The position numbers and the translations under genes are program-made. A stretch of 64,000 bases of DNA from Hippasteria phrygiana (Eukaryota > Echinodermata > Asteroidea > Valvatida > Goniasteridae). Numbering within the stretch: the first letter of the stretch is position 1; each line of letters begins with the position of its first letter. The stretch covers positions 434,001 through 498,000 of the forward strand of contig JAZGUH010000713.1 of assembly GCA_037893225.1 (NCBI GenBank), read 5' to 3'. Below the pieces are notes generated by a model. It ran no database searches, had not been told where the DNA came from, and worked only from the letters and a program-made list of their open reading frames with translations. Below are positions 22,663 to 35,400 of the stretch, piece by piece.

Positions 22663-23677
22663 ATGAACCACAAAATTAAAAGGACATGAACGCGATTTGA
22701 GCCTTGCAGTTTGGGAGTTGAACTAGAGAGAAATTTTACCGATGCACCATGAGAAGTTACAAACTCTAGTAAAATAATATCAAAAAGATTTTAAAAGTAC
22801 TGGAGAGGGGAAACTAGAGTGGTTCTGAATCGTTTCAGTCACGTCTCTTTTTCGAGTTACATGTACTTCACATGATGTGGACTATCCGCAAAGTTTCTCT
22901 CTAAAAGATATACGCTCGGAATTAATTGTTTTAACAAAATAATGATTATTTATTTATTTCTTCCTTTTAACACATTTATCTATGGAGTTGTGTCACGTAC
23001 CTACGATACCCGCCGCTACCCGATACCGTACCCAAGTCTCGCCGAAGACCGGAACGATATTTCGTGAAGCATCATCAGTATACCACTTGATGACGTACTG
23101 TAAGTACTGCCATCGATTTTGTTGTGGTAAAAACGTACGCACGTCCTGAGGCCTTGTATATGAGCAACCGACAGCCCTTTTATACAGCAAACAATACCTA
23201 TTGTTGGGGATTGCTTTGTATAAACTGCAGTAGAACGTGTTGCTCCGCTGCGTCATTCCCCCGACTTACTTGGGGAGCTCTGGAATTTATTTCATCGCAG
23301 GTGGACAAGGCATTTTATGTTTGAGCACCACTTGTGCAAGTTGTGGTTTTGCTGACGGATTTTGCCAACTTTCGTTTTTTCCTGTATCGTCAGTTGTCAC
23401 TGGGTAGGCATATAACAGTCTGATTTCGTGAGTATTATTTCCACCAATTGTCCTGTCTGTTTTTGTACATGTGTCTATACGGAAGAAATCGGTGTAAATA
23501 CTATGTATAAAGATCGATTATTTATGGCGGAATCGGTTTGTTCAACTGCAAGTGATTTATTGTTTATCGATACACCGTCCACTTTGTATTGCAGCAGAGA
23601 GACGGGTCAAGTTAGCATATAGGCCAAGGCTATACGTGAAGTTTGGATTTCGTGAAACTGACGGGGCTTTCTACCGT

Positions 23678-23726
23678 ATGATGACAGCCTACAGTTGGGT
23701 GGTGGCTCTGCAGGTTTTATTGCAAG
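23678..23726 (+). CDS. Probable signal-peptide exon of gene 2
   Basis: Two adjacent ATGs open a short reading frame MMTAYSWVVALQVLLQ, ending in phase 1 at CAAG followed by GTAGGC, a good donor. It joins in phase to the acceptor at 29213 (a pyrimidine-rich stretch, then GGCAG), giving ...QVLLQVSTTIGAPYYG, a typical signal peptide directly before the first DM13. A phase-1 junction just after the signal peptide is common in secreted proteins. The distance of 5.5 kb and the plausible alternative start at 29174 keep this uncertain. The 5' untranslated part and promoter were not located. Confidence 0.5.
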
Positions 23727-26700
23727 GTAGGCACGAATAGTGTAATGGGCGGCGACGGATCCCGGGTACGGGGGGACACACCCCCAATAATTTTGGTGGA
23801 GGGTACGGCTATGGCAGTGCCCCCCCCCCCCCCCCCCCCCCCAATATCATTTTCTGAAATTTCCCAGGATACAGAAGAGACGCCGAGTACAAAGCACGTA
23901 ACAATTATTGTTGGTCGTGTACTTTTCCCCGCTCCCCCCCCCGCTCCCCACCCCCGCTCCCCACCCCCGCTCCCCACCCCCCACCCCCCCCCGCTCCCAC
24001 CCCCCACCCCCGCTCCCCACCCCCCAACCTTGACGAGAAATCGTCGCCGCTGGTGTAATCTCTACGCAGTGGCTAACAAGGACATATTCCCAACAGGGAA
24101 AACTCGATAGGCAACAGGGAAACTCTATATATAGGGCAACATGCCCAGTGGCCTATCAAACGGGGTTCCAACCCTCCCCCCCCCCAAAAAAAAAAATAAA
24201 TAAATAAAAAAAGAAATAACAATGTTGAACCAAAAATCCCTGAAACATCCCACATTCTCGTAATGATACTGCCGTCCTTGATTTATTCTCAGGGGCGGAG
24301 CTAGAAGCGGGGGGGGGGGGGGGGGGTCGAACAGGGAGTGGGATTTTTCGGTATCGGGAAGCAGTGTTGCATATTCGCTTTTCAAGTCTCCCGTACGCGT
24401 TCAGGGGCGGTGAGAATTTTAGTTAAGTCCTTTTTTATGCTCGAGTTAAGTGCGAAGTATTTTGCCCTTTGTTATTTCTGTAGTTTGTTCTTTTGATTAC
24501 TGGTAGCGTCTAAATACCATGACAAATGTCATGTTATTACGTTGTTTCGATTCCGTATTAAAAGAGTACGTACTGCTGACCTTGTCATCGTGGGAAAATG
24601 TAATGAATATTTTGTCACGATTTCCAACTCAGAAATTCCACTTATCCTTCAAACCTATCGAGGGAGATATTTGAAGTAGCCCAGGTGACCTTATTAGGAT
24701 TTTATGAACGTTTGGTATGAATTCATTCACAGGACTTTACTTTTAGGCAAAAAAAAAAAAAAAACATGTTTAGCGTCCCCCACCCGCTTCCTTTTGGGGG
24801 GCCGCCTGGATTATTTTTTATTTTGATCAGTGAAAAATAAGGTGAAAAAACTCTAAAATGTCAACCGATCCATCGGAAAATAAAATACAAGCTTACTCAA
24901 ACTATTGAGCCCACTGCAAACATGTTCAATTCTCTTGTCCAACATGTCTCTGAACAGTTGAAAAACCTACGGTTCGAGTGTTGGAAATTTAAAACACGAA
25001 CAGTGGTGCCCATCTTAAAAATATAACACAAAGAATAAAAAGCCTCTCTTTCCTTTTTTTTTTAACAACCCGGATTCTAAACATGAGGTTTATATTTTAC
25101 TTGGCCTTATCGTTTTTTAGGTTTTGATTGTGTCTCTGACCTCAAATTAAATTATCACGATCAGTTTAAAGTTACATGTCATGCACGATGGCACACTTAC
25201 ATTGTTAATGCACAGTAAGCCTTGAGTGGTATTTTAGCAACAAGCTATAATTATTAACTGATATGATAAGTGAAATCCCTGTTTTTCCTCTACTTCACCT
25301 TAACGGCCCAACCATGGATTCGCCGCTGTTACTGTATCTGACTGAAACAAAAGAAAACGTTTAAAAAGTAGAATTTACACGACACTCGAAAATCATACTT
25401 AAATCATGGTTAGACCATCGTTTGAAAATCTGTTGTCTATCCCTGTAGGGGCCTACATGTAAAGTCTATTCAAGGTATTATTTAATACGCAAGGGATACA
25501 AAAGTTAATGAAAGGATTTAAAGTCAGCTACCGGTAACATAACTATATATCATCTGTGTCACGGTCAGGACATGCACACAGCGTGGAACGGAAAATTGAA
25601 CACCACGTTTCCTTTTCAATTCTGGCCCATCGGGTCAAAAAAATCCAAATCATTTCGCAAGGTGTAAACCTTTTATCCCATGCGATTGAAAAGAGTGTTA
25701 TAATTTGGAATTCACGATGGAGCTTACTGAAGGAAACCTTTACCGTTGTACAGGAACATAAAAGATCAATCATTTCTAGTATTTCACCGAAAGCCTGTAA
25801 TTCATTTCGATTGTTAGTGAGTTTATGCACGCTGTGGCGGATTAATTTATATAGGGGGCCTAATATAGGCCTATATATATTTACACAAAAATTATATGTT
25901 TTGAATGGAATTAATGCTTTCCATCGAATCTAAAATATCCTCTTTAAATTCCAAAGATAAAGTAAAAAACATTCAGATTTACATTTCCTGAGAAATAGGG
26001 CTAACCATACGTATATTGGCCCATAACCTGTTAGCTTGAAAGTCTTAATAACAAAGGCAACAAAATTGTGTATATTGGCTACACACAATCCTTCATAGCA
26101 ACAACTGAATTTTGATGAGGCCTGTGATGTATGGTTACCCATAGAAACGCATCAATGAGACGTGGCAAATTAGGTTCCATGGCAACCGTAGCGATGTTGT
26201 CGTTGAAGCGAGGCATTTTCTAGACGTGTTTTATAACGACGCAATCTGCATGAACAAATACCATCCGTTTTTTTTCTGAAAAGGTGGCCCTCATTTTTTC
26301 GTCCTTAAAATATCTTGAAAAGCTAGCAGTAGGAGGCCTTTCAGGTATTCAATCAAAAAAAGAGAGAAACAATCAAATACCAGAGGGGGGCTAACCCACC
26401 CCCCCCCCCCCCCCCCCCCCCCCACGGTACCCGTACACTACAGTACACCATACAAACCACAAGGAAAACCGACATGGTAAAATAGAAAAAGATCAGTTTT
26501 TATTTTATTTTTTTGAACTGGAGTATTTGTTGACTGTTTTTTCGCCAAGATGCACATAATACGCGGTATATGCAGTTATCCGCAACATCCTACACTGCGT
26601 ATGTTTTTTTTTTCGTATTACTCTTTCTCATGTAGTTTGTGTCGCATTAGTGATCCTTCGTTTTGAACGTACGTAGGAACGTAGCGACGTAAGGACCTTA

Positions 26701-29412
26701 TTATTGTCCAATGAGAAGCTCTACACCATAGGCTCCACCCAACTGTGAACGTTGTCTTTATTGAACTTCATAAATATTCAGGTTATACAAAATAGCTCTT
26801 CCGAGAGAGGCATACACACAGTACCACCAGTACGTGACATTATTCAAGTGCAAGCGCGTAATGTGTATCACAGGTTAGGAATCAACCGCGTAAATGAATA
26901 TGCCATTTGAATGAATGTAGGTTGTGTTGCGTGGCTGTCGACACGACCCTGTTTATTTTCATTAGAGAAGAATAAGCAAATAAGCTTTAACATTTTAAGA
27001 GTGCAAGTTAGATCCGTCCTCCACTGAATGGTGATCCACAATTTGTTTTTTGAAGTAATTATTTAGTGATTTTTTCCTTTATTGTGAATGTAATTGTCAA
27101 CCTAAGCCGATTGCAGCAAAATTATGCCATTAAAAACAAAAGTAAAACAAGAGTAAAATACAAAAAGGAAACAAAAAGAAAGGAAAAGAAATAAAAGAAT
27201 AGAAACAAGGACTGAAAAATAACCATCGACTACAAAAACCAATATCATATTTAAAAAACGATTTTCACGGTGGCTTTAGTGCTTTTTATGTCTTTCATTT
27301 GTTTCTTTTTTGACAGCTAGCTTTTTAAACTTAAGAACAGATTCAAAAATGAAATGTAATATGCCGCATGTGTATCTGTGGGGTGGGGCATAGCAAAGGT
27401 TCAGGTGTCCGGCCGGTGTCTGACAAGATGACCAAAGACACAGCAGGGTGGTTTATGACTAAACCAAATCTTATTTGAATATGAACACCAACCTGAATAG
27501 CATCAGCGCACTGCTTTCAATGACCAAACCAATTCTCAATTCTCAAGCAGTGCGCTGGTGGTGTTCACATTCAAATAAGAATTGGTTTGGTCATAGAAAG
27601 CAGTGCGCTGATGGTATTCAGGTTGGTGTTCACATTCAAATGAGAATTGGTTTGGTCATAGAAAGCAGTGCACTGATGTATTCAGGTGTGGTGTTCACAT
27701 TCAAATGAGAATTGGTTTGGTCATAGAAAGCAGTGCGCTGATGTATTCAGGTGTGGTGTTCACATTCAAATGAGAATTGGTTTGGTCATTGAAAGCAGTG
27801 CGCTGATGTATTCAGGTTGGTGTTCACATTCAAATGAGAATTGGTTTGGTCATTGAAAGCAGTGCGCTGATGTATTCAGGTTGGTGTTCACATTCAAATA
27901 GAATTGGTTTGGTCATAGAAAGCAATGCGCTGATGTATTCAGGTTGGTGTTCACATTCAAATGAGAATTGGTTTGGTCATAGAAAGCAGTGCGCTGATGT
28001 TTCAGGTGTGGTGTTCACATTCAAATAAGAATTGGTTTGGTCATTGAAAGCAGTGCGCTGATGTATTCAGGTGTGGTGTTCACATTCAAATGAGAATTGG
28101 TTTGGTCATTGAAAGCAGTGCGCTGATGGTATTCAGGTTGCATGGTGTTCACATTCAAATAAGAATTGGTTTGGTCATTGAAAGCAGTGCGCTGATGCTA
28201 TTCAGGTTGGTGTTCATATTCAAATAAGATTGGTTTAGTCATAAACCACCCTGCTGTGTCTTTGGTCATCTTGTCAGACACCGGCCGGACACCTGAACCC
28301 TTGCTATGCCCCACCCCCACAGATACACATGCGGCATATTACATTTAATTTTTGAATCTGTTCTTAAGTTTAAAAAGCTATAGCTGTCAATAAAAGAAAC
28401 AAATGAAAGACATAAAAAGCACTAAAGCCACCGTGAAAATCGTTTTTTAATATTATATTGGTTTTTGTAGTTTAGGGTTATTTTTCAGTCCTTGTTTCTA
28501 TTCTTTATTTCTTTTCCTTTCTTTTTGTTTCCTTTTTTATTTTTTGTTTTTAATGGCATAATTTTTTTCTGCAATCGGCTTAGGTAGACAATCACATTCA
28601 CAATAAAGGGGAAAAAAACTCACTAAACGGATCTAGCTTGCACTCTTAAAATGTGAAAACTTATTTGCTTATTCTTCTCTAATGAAAATAAACAGGGTCG
28701 TGTCGACGGCACGCAACACAACCTACATTCATTCAAATGGCATAATCATTTACGCGGTTGATTCCTAACCTGTGACACGCATTGCTGTAGCTACGCGCTT
28801 GCACTTGAATAATGTCACGTACTGGTGGTACTGTGTGTATGCCTCTCTCGGAAGAGCTATTTTGTATAACATGAATATTTATGAAGTTCAATAAAGACAA
28901 CGTTCACAGTTGGGTGGAGCCTATGGTGTAGAGCTTCTCATTGGACAATAATGAGGTCCTTACGTTGCTACGTTCCTACGTACGATCAAAACGAAGGATC
29001 ACTACTTAGAAACATTTGCAACAAACCGTCGTGACTTAAAAACGCAATTAGGGGCCTATAATGCTCTTTAAAAAAAATCACATCCTGTGTTTTTTAACGC
29101 TTAAAAAGTTTCTTTCACGAACTTGTCAGTAGCTTTTTTTATTTGTTTTTATTGTAACAGCATTTGGCTAAGCATGTTTGCAGATATTTGTGTCGTTTTT
29201 GTTACTGTGGCAGTGAGCACGACTATTGGTGCGCCGTACTACGGTGCGTTGATCGGTGACATATCAACCACATTCCACGATGCGTCCGGGACCGTGTATG
29301 CAGCAAGCGCTAACACGCTGTTGATACGTGACTTCTCGTACGATGGAACGGCACCAGGTAGGTCTTAACATGCCTGTCGTAGTCTGTTGGAGAGGAATGG
29401 TGAATTAGAATT

Positions 29413-29447
<35 letters not shown>

Positions 29448-32400
29448 GTGAGTTGATCTCGAAAAAGGGTGGAAGTTACTTCGCCTGGGTCTTTTGGTCC
29501 AAGAATTGATATTTGTTTCGGCATTTGTTGAAGTTATCCTCCAGAGTTGTTTCCTGCAAGTCCTTTTAAAGCCGGTCACAAGTAACTGCATGAAAAATGA
29601 CAAAGCAATGCCCTTTTTTAAGCTCATTTAAATAGCTTGTGATTCGGATTAGGACTGGAGGGCTTGTGATGGACTTGCAGGGACTTGCAGGGACTTGCAG
29701 GGACTTGCAGGGACTTGCAGGGACTTGCAGGGACTTGCAGGGACTTGCAGGGACTTGCAGGGACTTGCAGGGACTTGCAGGGACTTGCAGGGACTTGCAG
29801 GGACTTGTGATGGACTCGACTACATCTTGGTTATCCTCTATTTAAATCTGGGCCCAGGAAAACCGTAAGGGTGAAGGGTTGGCAATTCAAAATGTGGCCA
29901 ACCCCACCACCTCTGTTCGTTGCGGGCCCTTGACCTAGGCTTTTAGCCTTGTGGTCGCATTGGGTGACTTCCTTACAAGAAAATCACTGGGTGTCCCAGT
30001 GGCGGATCTACGGTGGATGGGCGACATCAGTGTCGCCCTTTTATAGCATTTTTCCCACGTGCCTTACTAATAAATACTCCAAAGGGGCGACTTTCACATT
30101 TTGGGGGGACAGTTATGTTGCCCTAATCAACACTGTCGCCCCAACCCACTCTTTTGTAGCATTATGTGTCGCCCTAACATACAAATTAAGGAAAATAATT
30201 CATTTAGTCACATGCGTGCAGAGTAGTACATGTATGTCGGAAATATGTCAAATAAGATGGTGCCCACCCAACGTCAAATAGAGTACACCTAGCCCCCCCC
30301 CCCCCCCCCCCGATTTTATTTTCGAAATTGGTCATATAGGGCCCTACTTTTCTTTGCTGTAGATGCGTTTTTGTGGATCGGGAGCACATCTTCGCCAGAT
30401 AGCAGCGGTACCATACTACCTATTAATCCAAATAACCCGTAAGTCCGATATTTAGCATCACAGATATCTATACAAGTGCACGACCAAATCTTTTGAAATC
30501 AGTCAAGCAGAAACAACAAGTAGAATGTTGTAGGCCCTACAAATTAAATTTGTATATGCATGATAAGTTAGACAATGTAAATATTGACAAACAGTGTTCC
30601 CACAGGTCAAGATACTTACCTTTTCCGTACTCAGAAAAATGCCATTGTAATAAAATGATTACCATTGTTTTCGTCTTTTATAGTTTTAAATCGAAGCACT
30701 TCAGGTGAACTATACCTTTTCCAAATGTTTGAAACTTAATCTATACTACATTTTGATTTCGTGGTCGTGTTTCCATGTCATTTGCTTTCCTGCTTTCAGA
30801 GTTGTTTGTCAAATTAAATAACCACGTACCGGTATCTTATTAGCAAATGGTTTGCTTTCCTCTAGGGATGAAAAATTGGGTCGATTTGAAGATGCCGAAG
30901 TTGTTGTGAATCTTCCGGAAGGGATGACTATATCCGACTATCGATGGCTGTCTGTATGGTGCCGTGAGTTTTCAGTAAGCTTGCATCTAGTTTTATTTCT
31001 GATCTGCAGATATTTTGAAATTAATATTAAAAATTTAAAGTCAATATTTCTTTGTATCATTGCCCCTTTTATATGCTTTTCTTTCTTACACATTTTGTAG
31101 CATGTGGTAGAAATGTTGAAAAATTTCGAACAACAAATATTTAAAGTTTGGTACTATTTCAGAGCTATAAACATTACTGTTATACGATATTTTGGTTTTC
31201 GAATAGAGCCGTAAATTCAGCATTGAGAATGAAAAATAATACGTAGTTTACACGATTTTTGCGGAAGTATACGCCAGACTAAAATGTCAAATTGTACACA
31301 TTTAATGGTCTCAACACAAAAGCAAACCAGGTATTTTGGATTAAATATGCTTTAAACTACAGTATTTTGACAAAAACAGGAATCGGGATTTTTTTAAACG
31401 ATTTTCATATAAATTGCAATTACATACAAATAGGTCATACGACTTATGTCCGATTTGCGGACGCCACAAATGCAATCTATGCGATTTGAGGCTGCGCATG
31501 ATGGGGTACAACAAGCGAGAAATTTTGCATGTGCCTTGGAAATCAATCTTTTAAAAGTTTTAAAATGAACGTGTTATGGGCCCTGTACTGTTTCAACATT
31601 AAAATACATCTTTGTTTATTTCTAGTGGACCATAGTGTGACCTCATTCCTTCAGGGATGATTGTTTTATGGTTTCTTGTTTGCAATCCCCCTCCAGGCCG
31701 ATTTTGGAAATTTGATAATTCCTGCTGACTTCCAAGCCCCGGCAGTCTATGACCTGGGAGCCTTACCAACATATGCCCATCAGGTCCGGGCGGACAGCGT
31801 CAAAGTTCTCGACGCCAAAACTTTGAGATTTGAAAACCTCTTCTACGACGGTAACGGCCCAGGTAAAAACAGAACCTCACAGTGAAATTTGATTGGTCAC
31901 TTCGATTTGTATATGTGCCAATGCAATGGTTATTGTTCGAGAAGGCATAAATATGCACCGTGCACTCTTCTTGTTTCGTGAACCATTAATCACACAAATA
32001 AACACAAAGTCCTTTAGCACACTTAATTCGCACAAACCGGTGGGGCCGTGGTTCTGGACTTCATATTTTTGAGGGCGGTTTTATTTCGACTAATTGATGA
32101 GTTCTCAAAAAGTTCAATTACTCCAAGGTACCAAGAATGGGTATTAACTGCTGGGTATGGGCCGAACATGTAAATTCATCTATGATCTTTGTTTAAACTA
32201 GATGCCTACTTTTGGGCGGGAACCACACCCTCCCCAGATCGAGACGGAATAAAACTCATCTGGAAGCCTAAGTGAGTTTTACCAATACAATACAACGCTT
32301 TAATAATTTTACTGTACAGTAATGTAATGCCATTCACCAAGATGCCAGTTGATCGAGGTATGACGATGGTGACAAATTGCGACGGTTTTACGGATGAGTA

Positions 32401-35400
32401 TGGTGACTACGACGATGGGGATGGCATTGACCTTTCTGATGACGATATGACGGTGGGGATGACAAGTAAGACAATGTTGATGGTCATCTTGACGATGACA
32501 TTAGCGATGAGACGCCGATAATGTTGGACATGACAATAAATAGACGACGTTTTAATGACGATTATTGTGATGACGATGCTTATTGTGACATTTGATATTA
32601 TTTTGATATTGATGACAGCGACCAATGCTCTAACAGGTATCCATTTACTCACGTTAGGGGGAAGCAGTTCATGACAAAAAGTCTTGCTCAAAGTCTTGGA
32701 CTAGAACCCATAATATGTAGCATCACGAGTGCACAGACATGATGAGGGCGATCACAGTATGATAGACAATGACAGACGATGACAATTCTCAATTCAAACT
32801 CCGTCCATTCTGTTCAAAGTCTACCGGCCACGGGTACCAACCAGCGGCTCGACCGTAGCTTCAGCGGAGAAACCATCATCGTTACCATGCCGGAGGGCAT
32901 GACTGTGTTCGACATCACCTACGTGGGGCTTTGGTGTGTCATATTCCGGTCCAACTTCGGACACGTATCCATTAATCCAAACCAGCTAAATGTTCCCGCT
33001 GTCCTTCAAGTCATGGTAAGCAGTTCAAGATGCTCCTTACTATCGATTACATATTACCGTTGAATCGAGATTACTTGTTGAAATTCTGGTATCGATACTT
33101 GACATCTGAATTTACACCATTTTGACGTGAAGATAACTGATACAAATTTAGAACGCTCAAGGCATCGGCGATTAATGTTTTGTTGACTTGAAAATTGTAT
33201 GATAAGCACCGTTATAGGTAATTAAAAGTTTATCCGAATGTAGAAGTTGGAAAGCAAGCATTATACCTTCTTGACTTTTCTGCTGATGATGGTCAGTGAA
33301 TGCTAATTGAAATGTCGACTTTATACCTCCGGTTGTTTTAAGAACATCGTGTATCCGCGAAAACTAATATCTAGTTATACCGTAGCTAATTTGACGAATT
33401 AACTTTCGTCCGCATCATATGAAACGCATCACCTTTTTTTTTTAGGAATAATGGCAGACCCCCTTTTTGTTGAGAACCACTGTGTTGGCTGTACAGAAAA
33501 AAGCATAGCTGGACCATTTTTTCATTTCTGTTGTCCTCATCGTGTCAGACCATGCCCTTCGACCATTGTGAAGTGCTCTCTGATAACGACTTTCAAGTCC
33601 GCTGGAAGATAGAGGGCGCCAACATCAAGGTGGAGTTGGCCGGGCGTGTCACCCCGGGTAACTACCTAGCCTTCGGTCTGAGCGGCTCAGACACTCGGAC
33701 CCTGATGGACGGGTCTGACGTCACTGTGACGTGGATGGACGCGCAATCCATGAGTCCTATGGTGGTCGACTACAGGTTACAATCCAAGGCACAGGTGAGG
33801 ACGGCTATACAGAGATAATGGTAACTCAAGTCTGGTAGTATTTTTATAAGGCTCCTGAGATGATGAAAGTCGGGACATTTTTCTCGGTTACATTTGCACC
33901 AACCTACACGTCTTAAGTACCCGACTGCATAATGGAACTCTGCATAATGAACTCATCACAATATTTTCGCCTTTGAAGCAAGATATGGGACAGATGAAGG
34001 CCCCCCCCCCCTTTTTGTGTTGGTCATTGTGTTCCCGGGAATTCCTTTCAGATATGGGAGGAATGTGTTAGGTAACAATAGTCTGGAGTGTGTATAGACA
34101 AGATAAGATAGACAAGGTACCCCTTGGTCCCATATCTTGCTGAGCATATCTTTTCGGACGGAGAGACATGTGCAGTAAATATCCCAACTTTAGAAACAAA
34201 GCAGGAAATTCACAGCTCACCACAGTGCTGAATTATATAAGATCAGAAATAAATAAATACACCCGATTAAAATTTGACTTATCATCTCAGTGGTACATAC
34301 ATTATGTGCACATTACTACAAACATTGCATAACTACAGGCGAAAAAAAGCTAACACCAAAATGCATGTATATATACATTGTACATTTTTACCGTTACTTT
34401 AAAATACAAATTTAAGGCAATCAAATAATTATTTGCCGATGTGTAATCCTGTAAAATTTTTCGAATGTTCCAATCCAAATACGATAACCCTTTAACTAGT
34501 ATACTAAAATCCAAACTGAGAAGCGGGCACTTCGGAAATTATTCCTCCCTGCGCAAATCAGCGTCCTTCCAATAATCTTTTTTTTTTTGTAGTGTTCCAT
34601 CAACAACGGTAATGGGGCGTGTCCTGACAACATAGCCGCAGTAGGAGGGACAAACGATGCCGTGTTTGAAGAACTACTGTCGGCAGACGGGATCGCTATG
34701 TTCACCTACACCAGACCGCTCAACACAGGTATTGGTTGATTAAATTCAACGTTTCTGTCACTTTATTGTGATCGTCGTTAGATTCCTCCATTATAAGCAT
34801 GTATAGGAATAACAGTGTCACTGTCAAACCTGTAATGTTTGCGTTTTTAAGATACAAGAAGCGTAATGATAAAAGAATGTGTCTCGAGAAATAAAATTTC
34901 AACTATAATCTAAACAAAAACTTTGGTAATTGTCACGGGTACACGAAATTGTATATGAGAAAAAAACACCCCCCTTTAAACTTAGTTTGCCTTTAAACTC
35001 GGTTTGCCGTTACGTCACTTGTTATGCTAATTAAGAAGCGCCCTCACATACGTTACTTCTTGAACATTTAGCGCGCTTCAACATTATCCTTCTGTCGTGA
35101 AGACGCAGTTTTGTATTCTTTCGTCTTCACAGGTAATGCAAATTTCATTATCTTTCGATGCTTTACTGTGTTTAATTTATAAATAGCCTATACCGACGTT
35201 TGTAGATTTATATTTCATTTTGGTGATATTAAGTTGGATTTATCTTCCGTATAGTGATCTGATTTTTACTCACTGACAGACATAATTTATCCTTCAGTGA
35301 TTCTTAGATATAGTGGAATTATTTGCTTAATAATTAACCAAAACGACTACCGGTAGTTTATGATATAAGCAAGACTACCAGATATCATAACTCCTGATAT

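Larger units (their letters stand above)
19005..23677. other. Intergenic region between gene 1 and the putative first exon of gene 2
   Basis: Contains the gene 1 3' end (no poly(A) signal could be assigned with confidence), a T/G-rich stretch at 19735-19980, the SINE at 20337, MITEs at 20708 and 22208, and an (AAAT)n microsatellite at 22629-22662. No further gene was recognised. Confidence 0.6.
29214..33015 (+). other. Two DM13 domains of gene 2
   Basis: The first DM13 uses exons 29214, 30363, 30866 and the start of 31697 ('YYGALIG', 'FSYDGTAPG', 'DAFLWIG', 'WLSVWCREFS'). The second uses 31697, 32202 and 32820 ('LFYDGNGPG', 'DAYFWAG', 'YVGLWCVIF', 'SNFGHVSI'). The exon phases match the gene 1 copies one for one, and both W-C pairs are kept. 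Confidence 0.87.

Noticed and set aside
27475..28028. Open frames repeating MRIGLVIESSALMYSG
   Set aside because: They arise from the 64-bp array in the foldback core; frame is not kept across units.
26599..29010. CRISPR-like array
   Set aside because: The repeats are contiguous without unique spacers and the host is eukaryotic; it is a tandem array in a foldback element.
29639..29845. Frame with repeated GLAGTCRDLQ
   Set aside because: It is a translation of the GGACTTGCAG array in an intron.
32327..32521. Acidic open frame (Asp/Gly/Met-rich)
   Set aside because: It is translated from an irregular GACGATG-type simple repeat inside a gene 2 intron.
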